From the NCBI RefSeq assembly GCF_014641075.1, contig NZ_BMHP01000001.1, forward strand, positions 310,001-374,000: a stretch of DNA of 64,000 bases, read 5' to 3'. Under the pieces are notes generated by a model. It saw only the letters and a program-made list of their open reading frames with translations, made no database searches and was not told the DNA's origin. Positions 42,975 through 52,570 of this stretch are shown here, piece after piece. A program made the translations under genes and the position numbers. Each line of letters begins with the position of its first letter. The first letter of the stretch is position 1. Source of the stretch: Paenibacillus nasutitermitis. Lineage in GTDB: Bacteria; Bacillota; Bacilli; Paenibacillales; Paenibacillaceae.

Positions 42975-45341
42975 GTGGACAAAAAAATCTTACAGACATT
43001 AGAATTTTCAAAAATTGTAAATAAATTATCGCAGCATGCGGCTACTTCGCTTGGCAAAGCAGTGGCGGAAGCCGTTCATCCAAGCTCTGATCTGGAAACG
43101 GTCAAACTGACGCTGCAGGCGACAGACGAGGCATATAAAGCGGACCGCCTCAAAGGCAATGCGCCTTTCGGAGGAATTGTGAACATTCGTCCTGCACTGC
43201 TGCGTTCGATTATAGGTGGAACGCTCAATCCGGCAGAGCTGTTGGAAATTGCCGAGACCATTCGCGGCTCGCGGCGTGTGAAGCGCCACGTGCTGCAGCT
43301 TCATGACGATGATCCGGTTCCGATGCTGGCCGATATGGCACAGCAGCTGACCGAACATAAGGTGTTGGAGGACGCGATTCTCGCCTGTATCGACGAGCAG
43401 GCTGAGGTCATGGACAGCGCAAGCGCACAGCTTGCCAGTATCAGACGGGAGTTGCGAGGCGGGGAGTCGCGTGTTCGCGAAAAGCTGGAGCAAATGGTGC
43501 GTTCTTCCTCAGTGCAGAAGATGCTGCAGGATGCGATAGTAACTATTCGAAACGATCGGTACGTGATTCCCGTAAAACAAGAGTACCGATCCCATTTCGG
43601 CGGCATTGTACACGATCAGTCCGGCTCCGGAGCTACCCTGTTTATTGAACCGGAAGCCATTGTGGCGATGAATAACAAGCTCCGCGAGCTGCGCCTGGCG
43701 GAAACCCGCGAGATCGAGAAGATCCTGCAGATGCTGACTGCTCAGACATCAGAATACGCAGATGACTTGCAGCTGGATCTGGAAGTGCTCGGGGTGCTTG
43801 ACTTTGCTTTTGCCAAAGGTCGGCTTGCTCATCAGATGGGGGCGACGCAGCCGCGTATGAACGACCGCGGTTATCTGAAGCTTCGCCGGGGAAGGCACCC
43901 TCTGATTGCCAGGGAGAAGGTTGTTCCGACCGATGTGGAGCTCGGCAACTCCTATTCGACGATCATCGTGACAGGACCCAATACAGGGGGGAAAACGGTC
44001 TCGCTCAAAACCGTAGGCCTGCTAAGCCTGATGGCGATGTCGGGAATGTTCATTCCGGCGGAAGACGACAGCCAGATGTGTGTATTCGATGCTATATATG
44101 CCGATATCGGCGATGAACAAAGCATCGAACAGAATTTAAGTACATTTTCCAGCCACCTTACGAACATTATCCGCATTTTGGGCAATATGACACCGAAGAG
44201 CCTGGTGCTGCTCGATGAGCTCGGGGCGGGAACCGATCCCGCGGAAGGTTCGGCTCTGGCTATTGCCATCCTGGAGCATATGCATAAACTGGGCTGCCGG
44301 ATCATTGCCACGACCCATTACAGCGAGCTCAAAGCTTATGCTTACAACCGCAAAGGAATCATTAACGCCAGCATGGAGTTTGATGTGCAAACGCTCAGCC
44401 CCACGTATCGGCTTCTTATTGGCGTCCCGGGACGAAGCAACGCTTTTGCCATCGCCGAAAGACTCGGCTTGCAGCGCTCAATTATCGATGTGGCGCGGGG
44501 AGAAGTCAGCGAAGAGGATATGCGGGTGGAGAACATGATTGCTTCCCTGGAGGAGAACCGTCTCACGGCCGAAGCGGAGCGGAAAACCGCTGAAACGCTG
44601 CGCAGAGAGGTGGAAGAACTGCGGGCGCATCATGAGGCCGAGCGCGACAAATTTGATCAGCAGCGCGATAAGCTGATGATCAAAGCCCAGGAGGAAGCAC
44701 GCGATACGATTGCAAAAGCAAGGAAAGATGCGGAGCAAATCATCACGGACCTGCGCAGGCTTGCCATGGAGGAAGGCGCCTCCGTCAAGGAGCATAAGCT
44801 GATAGAGGCGCGCCGAAAGCTGGATGAAGCAACACCGGAAGTGAAGAAGTCGAAAACCGGCAAACCGAAGAATGCTACTAAGCCGCAGCGGATCGAGCCG
44901 GGCGACGAGGTGATGGTATATAGCCTGGGGCAGCGCGGCCATGTTATTGAAATTAGCGGGAACGATGCTCAGGTTCAGCTTGGCATTCTGAAGATGAAAG
45001 TTTCGGTGGGCGACCTGGAACTGGTCAAACGGGCCGAAACGGCCAAAACCCAGCAGCCGAAGCTCGCGGCGAGTTTGAAGAGGACCCGGGATGAAAATGT
45101 GCGCATGGAGCTGGATTTGCGGGGAGCGAATCTGGAGGAAGCAATTGTTGAAGTGGACCGTTTCCTGGATGAATCCTTCCTGGCCGGCCTCGGCCAGGTC
45201 TATATTATCCATGGCAAAGGTACCGGTGTGCTGCGGACGGGAATCAGCGAATTTCTGCGCCGCCACAAGCATGTGAAAACATATCGGCTCGGCAATTACG
45301 GAGAAGGCGGTGCTGGCGTTACTGTTGCAGAAATGCATTGA
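42975..45341 (+). CDS. mutS2: Endonuclease MutS2
   Basis: 788 residues from GTG 42975 (MDKKILQTLEF, matching the family start; GAGGGGAG lies 11 bases upstream; GTG 42966 is too close to it). The N-terminal lever and clamp regions lead to the ATPase with Walker A TGPNTGGKT and DELGAGTDPAEG. A long coiled coil and KOW-like segment (GDEVMVYSLGQRGHVIEI) precede the C-terminal Smr nuclease domain (LDLRGANLEEAIVEVDRFLD, IIHGKGTGVLR). MutS2 suppresses homologous recombination and, in B. subtilis, also splits collided ribosomes. Gene order zapA...mutS2 is retained, but cvpA and polX, which usually lie between, are absent. Confidence 0.95.
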   Translation: MDKKILQTLEFSKIVNKLSQHAATSLGKAVAEAVHPSSDLETVKLTLQATDEAYKADRLKGNAPFGGIVNIRPALLRSIIGGTLNPAELLEIAETIRGSRRVKRHVLQLHDDDPVPMLADMAQQLTEHKVLEDAILACIDEQAEVMDSASAQLASIRRELRGGESRVREKLEQMVRSSSVQKMLQDAIVTIRNDRYVIPVKQEYRSHFGGIVHDQSGSGATLFIEPEAIVAMNNKLRELRLAETREIEKILQMLTAQTSEYADDLQLDLEVLGVLDFAFAKGRLAHQMGATQPRMNDRGYLKLRRGRHPLIAREKVVPTDVELGNSYSTIIVTGPNTGGKTVSLKTVGLLSLMAMSGMFIPAEDDSQMCVFDAIYADIGDEQSIEQNLSTFSSHLTNIIRILGNMTPKSLVLLDELGAGTDPAEGSALAIAILEHMHKLGCRIIATTHYSELKAYAYNRKGIINASMEFDVQTLSPTYRLLIGVPGRSNAFAIAERLGLQRSIIDVARGEVSEEDMRVENMIASLEENRLTAEAERKTAETLRREVEELRAHHEAERDKFDQQRDKLMIKAQEEARDTIAKARKDAEQIITDLRRLAMEEGASVKEHKLIEARRKLDEATPEVKKSKTGKPKNATKPQRIEPGDEVMVYSLGQRGHVIEISGNDAQVQLGILKMKVSVGDLELVKRAETAKTQQPKLAASLKRTRDENVRMELDLRGANLEEAIVEVDRFLDESFLAGLGQVYIIHGKGTGVLRTGISEFLRRHKHVKTYRLGNYGEGGAGVTVAEMH

Positions 45342-45393
45342 TGAAAGCAAACGCCATACACCTGCATGCCCGTCAGAATAAGGGAGGCTCTCA

Positions 45394-45813
45394 ATGGAAA
45401 ACGAAATCGATACGCTGCTCGGCAATCCGTATGCGGCGTCGCTTGCTTACGTTTCAGTGGCCATTTTGGCTCTGGTCGTTTTCCTTTATTTCTTTGAATA
45501 TGTCACCCGTTATCAATGCTGGCAGGAAATTAAAGAAGGAAATATTTCCGTCGCCATGGCCACAGGAGGGAAAATATTCGGTATCTGCAATATTTTCCGC
45601 TTCTCTCTGCAATCCAATGAAACCGTATATCAGAGCCTGTTATGGGCAACGTTCGGTTTCCTGCTATTGATCGTCGCTTATTTTTTGTTTGAATTTTTGA
45701 CTCCCGTTTTTCGGATTGACGATGAAATCAAGCGGGATAACCGGGCTGTCGGTTTTATAGCCATGATTATATCGGTTTCCATCTCTTACATTATAGGAGC
45801 TACGATTGCTTAA
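45394..45813 (+). CDS. DUF350 family membrane protein
   Basis: A 139-residue protein with four TM helices: AYVSVAILALVVFLYFFEY, a segment around IFGICNIF, LLWATFGFLLLIVAYFLFEF and IAMIISVSISYIIGATIA. The spacing and the DEIKRDNRAVGFI loop, with its Asp, Glu and Asn before the last helix, are typical of DUF350 (UPF0719). The function of the family is unknown; it occurs beside AMIGO/phage-shock-type and other membrane-stress genes. AGGGAGGC precedes the ATG. It starts 52 bases after mutS2. Confidence 0.8.
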   Translation: MENEIDTLLGNPYAASLAYVSVAILALVVFLYFFEYVTRYQCWQEIKEGNISVAMATGGKIFGICNIFRFSLQSNETVYQSLLWATFGFLLLIVAYFLFEFLTPVFRIDDEIKRDNRAVGFIAMIISVSISYIIGATIA

Positions 45814-45868
45814 GTCTCATGGCTCGTTAGGATCCACCAACAACATTTCGGAGAGGGCTTTTACACGT

Positions 45869-45946
45869 ATGAAATATTTATGGGGAACTTTGTTTGCGCT
45901 GGCTGTGCTTTTTGTTGTACTTGGTGTGATCTATCTTACGAAATAA
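45869..45946 (+). CDS. 25-residue single-TM peptide downstream of DUF350
   Basis: ATG 45869 to TAA 45946 encodes MKYLWGTLFALAVLF followed by VVLGVIYLTK: a short hydrophobic helix with Lys at both ends, as in bacterial small membrane proteins. GGAGAGG lies about 12 bases upstream. It fills the gap between the DUF350 gene and the zinc-ribbon gene, all on one strand. Too short for ordinary gene callers; expression is inferred. Confidence 0.5.
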   Translation: MKYLWGTLFALAVLFVVLGVIYLTK

Positions 45947-45978
45947 ACACTCAATCCATTGAAAAAGGAGATCAAAAA

Positions 45979-46527
45979 ATGGCAGAAGTTGAAAATCCGA
46001 TATGCCCGTGGTGTCAAACGGAAATTGTTTGGGATGAGGAAATCGGGCCGGAACGCCATTGTCCTCACTGTGAGAATGAACTGACCGGTTACCGGACCGT
46101 TCAGGTTGGACTTGACGGCCTTGACGAAGAAGTGGAAGATTCGGAAGAAATAGGGGAGAATTGGGACGAGGAGGAGGATGAGGCAGCGAGCGGCAATAAC
46201 CAGCCGGATCTGACTGGGCTCAGCCATTACAGCAGAGACCGTCTGGCATTGGATGAGACGATGGATCGTCTGCTGGATGACCAGCTCGAGGCGCCGGAAT
46301 GTCCGTCCTGCCGCGAGTTTATGCTGGAGGCGGGCACGCAGACGATTACGGAAACCCAATTCCAGCCGCGCACACCTGAAGCTCTGACTGAGCCACTTCT
46401 GACGACGCCGTTCCGGATTGTGCTCTATTTCTGTCCTTCATGTTTCCACACCGAGCAGCGGCTTGGCGTACAGGAACAGGAGCGATTGGTGAAGCTTTTG
46501 ACTAAGGCAGTAGCTGACGGGAATTAA
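45979..46527 (+). CDS. Conserved zinc-ribbon protein of unknown function
   Basis: A 182-residue soluble, very acidic protein (start at 45979 after AAAAAGGAG). It has an N-terminal zinc ribbon (CPWCQ ... HCPHCEN), an acidic linker (EEVEDSEEIGENWDEEEDE), and a second ribbon formed by CPSCREFM and, about 45 residues later, YFCPSCFHTEQR. I do not recognise a named family; rubredoxin-like treble-clef folds are the nearest idea. It is co-oriented with the DUF350 gene and the micropeptide and may share their transcript. Confidence 0.75.
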   Translation: MAEVENPICPWCQTEIVWDEEIGPERHCPHCENELTGYRTVQVGLDGLDEEVEDSEEIGENWDEEEDEAASGNNQPDLTGLSHYSRDRLALDETMDRLLDDQLEAPECPSCREFMLEAGTQTITETQFQPRTPEALTEPLLTTPFRIVLYFCPSCFHTEQRLGVQEQERLVKLLTKAVADGN

Positions 46528-46670
46528 GAGCTGCCGCATGCCTGGCAGGTTCAAGAGGCACAGCATGAAGAAAGAAATGGGAAAGGGTTCGATCCCGGCA
46601 TGCATTGGGTTCTTTGAGGGAATCTTACGTCAAGTAGAGCGCTCAAAGCAAACATGCGGGAGGGATTGGC

Positions 46671-47990
46671 TTGGATCATAGCAAACATGCCGTTCATTCA
46701 CGGGGGTTCGCTTCTTCCAAACCCGGCAAATTGCGGACTGAAACCTTTGAAGACAAACGGGGCGGCCGTCAAGCCCTGGACAGGCAGGCCATGCTTCTGC
46801 TTGCGGTTCAGGGTCTGATAGCCGTGGCAACCGCGCTTTCCGGAACGTTTTTACCGATATATTTATGGAAGGTCAGTAAGTCGTTTGCATTGATCGGCTG
46901 GTTTAATTTCACGTTGTATACGGTGAGCGGACTCACCTTCTGGATTGCAGGCAAATGGGTGAAGGAACATAATAAGATGAACAGCCTCCGTCTGGGCATT
47001 ATGATGTCGGGGGTATTTTATTTTATCATCCTGCTCTTGGGGTCAAAGGCGGTAACGTATGCTATTCCGCTGGGCATACTCGGTGGACTGGGCCAAGGTT
47101 TTTTTTGGCTGGCTTATAATGTCGTTTATTTTGAAATCACGGAACCGGGCAACCGCGACCGTTTCAACGGGTGGACAGGACTGATCGGATCCGGCACAGG
47201 CATTGCGGTCCCCTGGATATCAGGATTTATCATAACAGCTTTTCATGGCGAGCGCGGCTACAGCATCATTTATACAGCATCGGCCATTATATTCGGGATT
47301 GCCATGGTTCTCAGCTTCTGGCTCAAAAAAAGAGAAGCTACGGGGCGATATGACTGGTTCTATGGCTTCAGGCAGCTCCGAAATTCAAAGGATCCGTGGC
47401 GCCGTATTGCCTTGGCAACTGCAGCGCAAGGCATACGGGACGGTGTATTTATGTTTTTGATCGGACTGTTGATCTATATGGCGACGAACAATGAGCAGAA
47501 GCTGGGCAGCTTCTCGCTCGTAACCTCGGTTTTGGCTTTAATCAGCTTCTGGGCAATCGGGAAGTTCCTCCGGCCAAACCTCAGAAGCCGGGCCATGTTG
47601 ATTGGCGCGGTTGCTGTAACTATTGCCATTTTTCCGTTGTTTTGGTCGTTGACGTATAGAACCATGCTGACTTTTGGAATCGGGACAGCGATATTTATGC
47701 CGCTGTTCATCATTCCGATGACATCGATCGTCTTTGACCTGATTGGGCGAAATGAGGAAAGTGCTAAGCGTAGAGAAGAGCTTGTCGTGCTGCGGGAGGC
47801 TTCGTTGACCGTCGGCCGTATTATCGGCATTACGGCTTATCTGCTTGTTCTTCCGCAGGCTTATTCCATGTCCCGGGCTATTCCCTGGCTGATGCTGGTC
47901 ATTGGTGCTTGCCCGCTGATTTGCTGGTTCCTTGTGCGGCGTTTTTTAGGCGGCTTGCCCGCCGGCAGCTCCGGGAAGGACCCGGTCTGA
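46671..47990 (+). CDS. MFS transporter
   Basis: A 439-residue protein with about 12 TM helices in two groups of six after a 35-residue hydrophilic N-terminus. MFS features include the loop after helix 2 (GKWVKEHNKMNSLRLG, a weak version of the A motif) and the long central loop around residue 215-235. Helix sequences such as LGILGGLGQGFFWLAYNVVY suggest the YfiS/YvqJ-like MFS group; the substrate is unknown. The start is a TTG at 46671 with GGGAGGGA five bases upstream; no better ATG is found before the first helix. Confidence 0.82.
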   Translation: MDHSKHAVHSRGFASSKPGKLRTETFEDKRGGRQALDRQAMLLLAVQGLIAVATALSGTFLPIYLWKVSKSFALIGWFNFTLYTVSGLTFWIAGKWVKEHNKMNSLRLGIMMSGVFYFIILLLGSKAVTYAIPLGILGGLGQGFFWLAYNVVYFEITEPGNRDRFNGWTGLIGSGTGIAVPWISGFIITAFHGERGYSIIYTASAIIFGIAMVLSFWLKKREATGRYDWFYGFRQLRNSKDPWRRIALATAAQGIRDGVFMFLIGLLIYMATNNEQKLGSFSLVTSVLALISFWAIGKFLRPNLRSRAMLIGAVAVTIAIFPLFWSLTYRTMLTFGIGTAIFMPLFIIPMTSIVFDLIGRNEESAKRREELVVLREASLTVGRIIGITAYLLVLPQAYSMSRAIPWLMLVIGACPLICWFLVRRFLGGLPAGSSGKDPV

Positions 47991-48110
47991 ATCCAGGGGA
48001 ACGAGCCTGCCTGGTGACAGGTCCGACCAGATGATTGGGTCACGAGGCAGAGCATTTTAATTAGATGAAGACACTGTTGTTCGCAGAACCCTTATATTAG
48101 CCGCGTCTTT

Positions 48111-48138
48111 TAAGAAGGGCGGAAGGGCCGCCTTTCTG
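48111..48138 (+). terminator. Possible terminator after the MFS gene
   Basis: AAGAAGGGCGG pairs with CCGCCTTTCT around AAGGG. There is no clear T run after it. The rest of the 292-base gap to the GH3 gene shows nothing identifiable. Confidence 0.4.
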
Positions 48139-48282
48139 ACCTTCATAATATTTACCGGAAGGAATCCAGCGCCCAGTGCAGAATTGTCGAAGACAGAGGC
48201 ACAGGGCTTCTTTCCATTCATGGCGAGCATGAAATTCTATATTTCGGATACGGCATTATAAATTGAAAGGCGGGTATGCCCG

Positions 48283-50604
48283 ATGATGAAGACACAAAAG
48301 TATAAAAACCCTGCCCTTCCTGTAGAAGAACGGGTAGCGGATCTCCTGGCCGTAATGACTCTGAAGGAAAAGGTCGGCCAGCTCAACCAGCATATGTACG
48401 GCTGGGATGCGTACCGCCGCAATGAAACAGGAGGCGTGGAGCTGACGGAAGCCTTCAAGCAGCATGTTGCGGAATATGAAGGAATGGGAGCCCTCTATGG
48501 ACTGTTTCGGGCGGATCCCTGGTCTGCCGTCACCTTTGACAATGGTATCCCCACTGCCGATAACGCTAAAATCGCCAATGATGTGCAGCGCTACATACAG
48601 GAAAATACCCGGCTTGGAATCCCTGCCTTGTTGACGGAGGAGTGCCCGCATGGACACCAGGCCCTGGACGGCACTCTGCTTCCTATAAATCTTGCAGCGG
48701 GTTCGACATGGAATCCCGCTCTATTGGAAACAGCTTATGCCCATGTTGCTGCCGAAATCAGAGCCCGTGGAGCTCATATCGGTCTGGTATCGGCGCTTGA
48801 TATCCTGCATGATCCGCGTTGGGGACGCTCGGAGGAATGTTATGGAGAGGATCCTTATCTTGCCGCCCGGATGACAGCTGCGGTCGTTAAAGGCATGCAG
48901 GGGGACGACGAGAGTCAGCTGCGTTCTTCCCGCAAGGTTGCAGCCGTAATCAAGCATTTATGCGCGCAAGGGGCGCCTCTGGGTGGACTGAACGCCGCAC
49001 CGGTTCCCATTGGGGAACGGGAGCTTCGTGAAATTCATCTGCCCGGAGCAAAGGCGGGCATTGAAGCAGGGGCCATGGGCTGCATGGCGGCTTATAATGA
49101 GATTGATGGGATTCCCTGCCATTCCAATGAGCAGCTGCTTACGGGCATCCTTCGCGGGGAATGGGGATTTAACGGGATTGTTATGGCAGACGGCTGTGCA
49201 GTTGACCGGCTGATCTCGCTGACAGGCGGTTATGAAGAAGCGGCTGCGCTGGCGCTTGCCTCCGGGGTTGACCTCAGTCTGTGGGACACTGCTTTCACAA
49301 CGCTTGAGCAAGCTGTCCGGCAGGGAAAAGTGGACGAGCGTTACATTGACCGGGCGGTCGTCCGCGTGCTGGAATTGAAATTCAGGCTGGGCTTGTTCGA
49401 TCATCCCTATACGGATGAGTCGCTGGCGGCATCGGCAGTGAACAGCCCGGCTATCCGCGAAACAAATTTGCAGGTAGCACGGGAATCCGTGATCCTGCTC
49501 CGCAATGAAGGAAATCTGCTGCCTATCCGTAGAAATGTAAAGCGGATTGCCGTCATCGGACCGAACGCGGACCGGCTGTATAATCAGTTAGGCGATTACA
49601 CCAGCATCCAGCGGGAAGGAAGCGGGACAACCGTACTTCAGGGAATCGCCATGACTGCACCTGAGGGCGTTGAAATTGTGCATGCCCAGGGATGCGGCAT
49701 ACGCGATCAGTCCACAGCTGGTTTGCAGGAAGCGGTTGAAGCCGCCAGGGCGGCGGATATTGCAGTGCTAGTGTTGGGTGGAAGCAGTGCCCGCCGTTTC
49801 GGCGGAAACTTTGATCTTAACGGCGCCGCTATCGTGTCGGAAGGCGATCCTTCGGAAATGGACTGCGGGGAAGGCGTGGATTTGGCCGATCTGCGGCTTG
49901 GAGGCGTACAGGAGCGGCTGGTGCGGGAGGTCGAAGCGACCGGGACACCAGTCGTGATTATTGTTATTCAAGGAAGGCCGCATGCGTTATCCGCGATTGC
50001 GGAGCGCTGCTCCGCCCTGTTGTGTGCCTGGTACCCTGGAACCGAAGGCGGCAGGGCGATAGGAGAAATATTATTTGGGGCTGTTAACCCCAGCGGAAAA
50101 TTGACGGTTTCGCTGCCGCGTTCCTCGGCGCAAATTCCGGTTTATTACAACCGGAAAGATCAGGGGCAGCCAAGCCCTTATGCTGATATGCCGTCTACGC
50201 CGCTGTATCCCTTTGGTTTCGGGCTAAGCTATACCCGGTTCGCATACAGCCCAGTCCGGTTGTCCAGATCAGCAATCTCTGCTTCGGAGCTGCAGAACGG
50301 ATGTACAATTGATGCGGAGCTTGAAATTGAGAATGAGGGAGACAAAGCAGGAGATGAAGTCGTTCAGCTGTATATTCAAGCCAGCCAGTCCGGTATTACA
50401 AGGCGATTGCTGGAGTTGAAGGGTTTCCGTAAATTAAGGCTGGAGCCTGGACAGCGTCAAACAGTTTCCTTCCAGTTGGGCCGGGAGGAGCTGGCGATTT
50501 GGAATCGCGATATGAACTTCACCGTCGAACCGTGCAAGGTATCCGTGAGAGTCGGACCCCATAGTGCCGATACCGCCGGAGAGGAATTTACGGTGACCGT
50601 GTGA
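48283..50604 (+). CDS. Glycoside hydrolase family 3, beta-glucosidase/xylosidase type
   Basis: 773 residues without a signal peptide, so probably cytosolic and acting on imported oligosaccharides. The TIM barrel (about 1-335) has GRSEECYGEDP, KVAAVIKHLCAQ and the nucleophile Asp303 in NGIVMADGCAVDR. Then follows the alpha/beta sandwich (about 370-615, ESVILLRNEGNLLPI, VAVIGPNADRL-like strand, WYPGTEGGRAIGEILFG) and the C-terminal fibronectin-III-like domain (about 680-770, GDEVVQLYIQ, LKGFRKLRLEPG). The acid/base residue is not certain. Substrate specificity cannot be read from sequence. GAAAGGCGGG supports the start. Confidence 0.93.
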   Translation: MMKTQKYKNPALPVEERVADLLAVMTLKEKVGQLNQHMYGWDAYRRNETGGVELTEAFKQHVAEYEGMGALYGLFRADPWSAVTFDNGIPTADNAKIANDVQRYIQENTRLGIPALLTEECPHGHQALDGTLLPINLAAGSTWNPALLETAYAHVAAEIRARGAHIGLVSALDILHDPRWGRSEECYGEDPYLAARMTAAVVKGMQGDDESQLRSSRKVAAVIKHLCAQGAPLGGLNAAPVPIGERELREIHLPGAKAGIEAGAMGCMAAYNEIDGIPCHSNEQLLTGILRGEWGFNGIVMADGCAVDRLISLTGGYEEAAALALASGVDLSLWDTAFTTLEQAVRQGKVDERYIDRAVVRVLELKFRLGLFDHPYTDESLAASAVNSPAIRETNLQVARESVILLRNEGNLLPIRRNVKRIAVIGPNADRLYNQLGDYTSIQREGSGTTVLQGIAMTAPEGVEIVHAQGCGIRDQSTAGLQEAVEAARAADIAVLVLGGSSARRFGGNFDLNGAAIVSEGDPSEMDCGEGVDLADLRLGGVQERLVREVEATGTPVVIIVIQGRPHALSAIAERCSALLCAWYPGTEGGRAIGEILFGAVNPSGKLTVSLPRSSAQIPVYYNRKDQGQPSPYADMPSTPLYPFGFGLSYTRFAYSPVRLSRSAISASELQNGCTIDAELEIENEGDKAGDEVVQLYIQASQSGITRRLLELKGFRKLRLEPGQRQTVSFQLGREELAIWNRDMNFTVEPCKVSVRVGPHSADTAGEEFTVTV

Positions 50605-50661
50605 CCAATAAACAAGGATGATCTGGTCTGAGCGGGAGAAGGGGAGAGTGGGAGAGTGGAC

Positions 50662-51606
50662 ATGGGCAAAGTAATAGATGGCATCATTGGGTTGTGCGTG
50701 GGGGACGCCCTGGGTGTTCCCGTTGAATTTCAATCCAGAGCCGTGCTGGAGCAAAAACCCCTCACGGATATGATCGGGTATGGCTCGCACCGACAGCCGG
50801 CAGGCACATGGTCGGATGATACTTCCCTTACCTTATGTTTAATGGACAGCATCGCGGATTGCGGCGGTCTTGACTTGCGTGACCTGGCGGACAAGTTCCG
50901 GAAGTGGTGCTGGAATGCAGATTGGACCCCTCACGGGGATGTATTTGATATCGGGATCGCTACGCGTGAGGCGATTATGCGGCTCGATGACCGATCACTG
51001 CCGCCGGAGCAGGCAGGAGGAGCAGGCGAATTCAGCAATGGCAATGGCTCGTTGATGAGAATTCTTCCACTTGCTTTCTATTTGAAGGGCCGCTCCTTTG
51101 AAGACCGTGTGCTGGCCGTCACCCAGGTATCTTCGCTGACACACAGGCATCTGATATCCGTCATTGCCTGTGTGATTTATGTGGAAACCGCCATTTCTCT
51201 ATTGAATGGGAATGTAATGGAAGACAGCTTGAATAGCGCGAAGCAATCAGTGGTCCGGCACTTTTCCGGGAGCCCGCAACTTGCGGCCTTTGACCGCATT
51301 TTGAAGGAGGATTTGAAACAGCTGGAACGCGCGGAAATTCAATCCACTGGTTATGTGGTCCATACGCTGGAGGCCAGTCTATGGTGTCTGCTGCATGCCG
51401 GAAGCTATGAGGAAGCGGTATTACAGTCCATCAATCTGGGTGAAGATACAGATACTACCGGAGCGGTAACTGGCGGATTGGCGGGACTGATTTATGGCTT
51501 ATCCGGCATCCGCAGCAACTGGACCGGCCAGTTGGCCAGATACGATGAGATTGTTGGTTTATGTCATCGGTTCGAAGAGACGATCGGCAAAATAACGGAT
51601 AAATAA
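50662..51606 (+). CDS. ADP-ribosylglycohydrolase family protein
   Basis: A 314-residue ARH/DraG-like hydrolase that removes ADP-ribose from proteins or nucleic acids. Metal-binding motifs are intact: GCVGDALGVPVEF-type first motif (GLCVGDALGVPVEF), TWSDDTSLTLCLMDS, GNGSLMRI and the C-terminal NLGEDTDTTGAVTGGLAG. The start at 50662 is chosen over GTG 50656 for spacing to GGGAG. It lies 15 bases upstream of cysK on the same strand, so co-transcription is likely. No DraT-like ADP-ribosyltransferase is visible nearby. Confidence 0.9.
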   Translation: MGKVIDGIIGLCVGDALGVPVEFQSRAVLEQKPLTDMIGYGSHRQPAGTWSDDTSLTLCLMDSIADCGGLDLRDLADKFRKWCWNADWTPHGDVFDIGIATREAIMRLDDRSLPPEQAGGAGEFSNGNGSLMRILPLAFYLKGRSFEDRVLAVTQVSSLTHRHLISVIACVIYVETAISLLNGNVMEDSLNSAKQSVVRHFSGSPQLAAFDRILKEDLKQLERAEIQSTGYVVHTLEASLWCLLHAGSYEEAVLQSINLGEDTDTTGAVTGGLAGLIYGLSGIRSNWTGQLARYDEIVGLCHRFEETIGKITDK

Positions 51607-51621
51607 AACGAGGAGGCTATC

Positions 51622-52539
51622 ATGGCGAGAATTGTAAACAGTATTACCGAGCTTATTGGAGATACACCCGCAGTCTGCTTGCAGCGCTTGATCAAGCCGG
51701 GTGATGCTGAGGTAATTGTCAAGCTGGAGCGTTTCAACCCCAGCGGCAGCGTGAAAGACCGGGCAGCGTTTTCATTGATTCAGGATGCCGAGCAAAGAGG
51801 CAAGATCAAGCCTGGAGACACCTTAATCGAACCAACCAGCGGGAATACCGGTATTGGGCTGGCAATGAATGCCGCAGCAAAGGGATATAACCTGATTCTC
51901 GTAATGCCTGACAATATGTCCATTGAGAGAATCGCGCTTCTCCGGGCGTATGGAGCGGAGGTGGTTTTGACTCCTGCAGCGGAAAGGATGCCAGGAGCGA
52001 TACGTAAAGCAATGGAGCTGCAGACCGGAATACCGGGCAGCTATATTCCCAACCAGTTTGAGAATCCCGCGAACCCCGATATCCACCGGGTCACCACGGC
52101 ACCTGAGATTATCGCCCAGACAGAGGGCCGTCTCGACGCATTTGTTGCCACTTCGGGTACAGGCGGAACGATAACGGGCACAGGGGAGACGCTTAAAGCG
52201 GCCATTCCCGGAATTCATATTGCGGTCGTGGAGCCGCTTGGCTCGCCGGTACTCTCCGGAGGCGAGCCAGGTCCGCATAAGCTGGTCGGGACAAGCCCGG
52301 GATTCGTTCCGGCTATACTCAACACAGCGGTATACGATGAAATTATTCGCGTAGCCGATGACGACGCAATAGCTACTATGCGTGATCTTGCGAGGCTGGA
52401 GGGTCTGCTTCTGGGACCTTCTTCTGCTGCGGCTGTCTGGGCAGCCATGCAAATTGCATCGCGGATTGGAACGGGCGGCCGTGTTCTGTGTATGGCGCCG
52501 GATAGCGGTGAGCGATATTTAAGTATGGAGCTCTATTGA
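51622..52539 (+). CDS. cysK: Cysteine synthase A
   Basis: A 305-residue PLP enzyme making cysteine from O-acetylserine and sulfide. Lys45 in NPSGSVKDRAA binds PLP. PTSGNTGIGLAM holds the substrate loop, TSGTGGTITGTG the phosphate cup, and GPSSAAAVWAA the C-terminal strand. Length and the absence of a CBS domain favour O-acetylserine sulfhydrylase over cystathionine beta-synthase. AGGAGG precedes the start. It ends with no strong terminator before the convergent cotH. Confidence 0.92.
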   Translation: MARIVNSITELIGDTPAVCLQRLIKPGDAEVIVKLERFNPSGSVKDRAAFSLIQDAEQRGKIKPGDTLIEPTSGNTGIGLAMNAAAKGYNLILVMPDNMSIERIALLRAYGAEVVLTPAAERMPGAIRKAMELQTGIPGSYIPNQFENPANPDIHRVTTAPEIIAQTEGRLDAFVATSGTGGTITGTGETLKAAIPGIHIAVVEPLGSPVLSGGEPGPHKLVGTSPGFVPAILNTAVYDEIIRVADDDAIATMRDLARLEGLLLGPSSAAAVWAAMQIASRIGTGGRVLCMAPDSGERYLSMELY

Positions 52540-52570
52540 CGCAGTAAGCACGAGGTCTATCTGAAGGACT

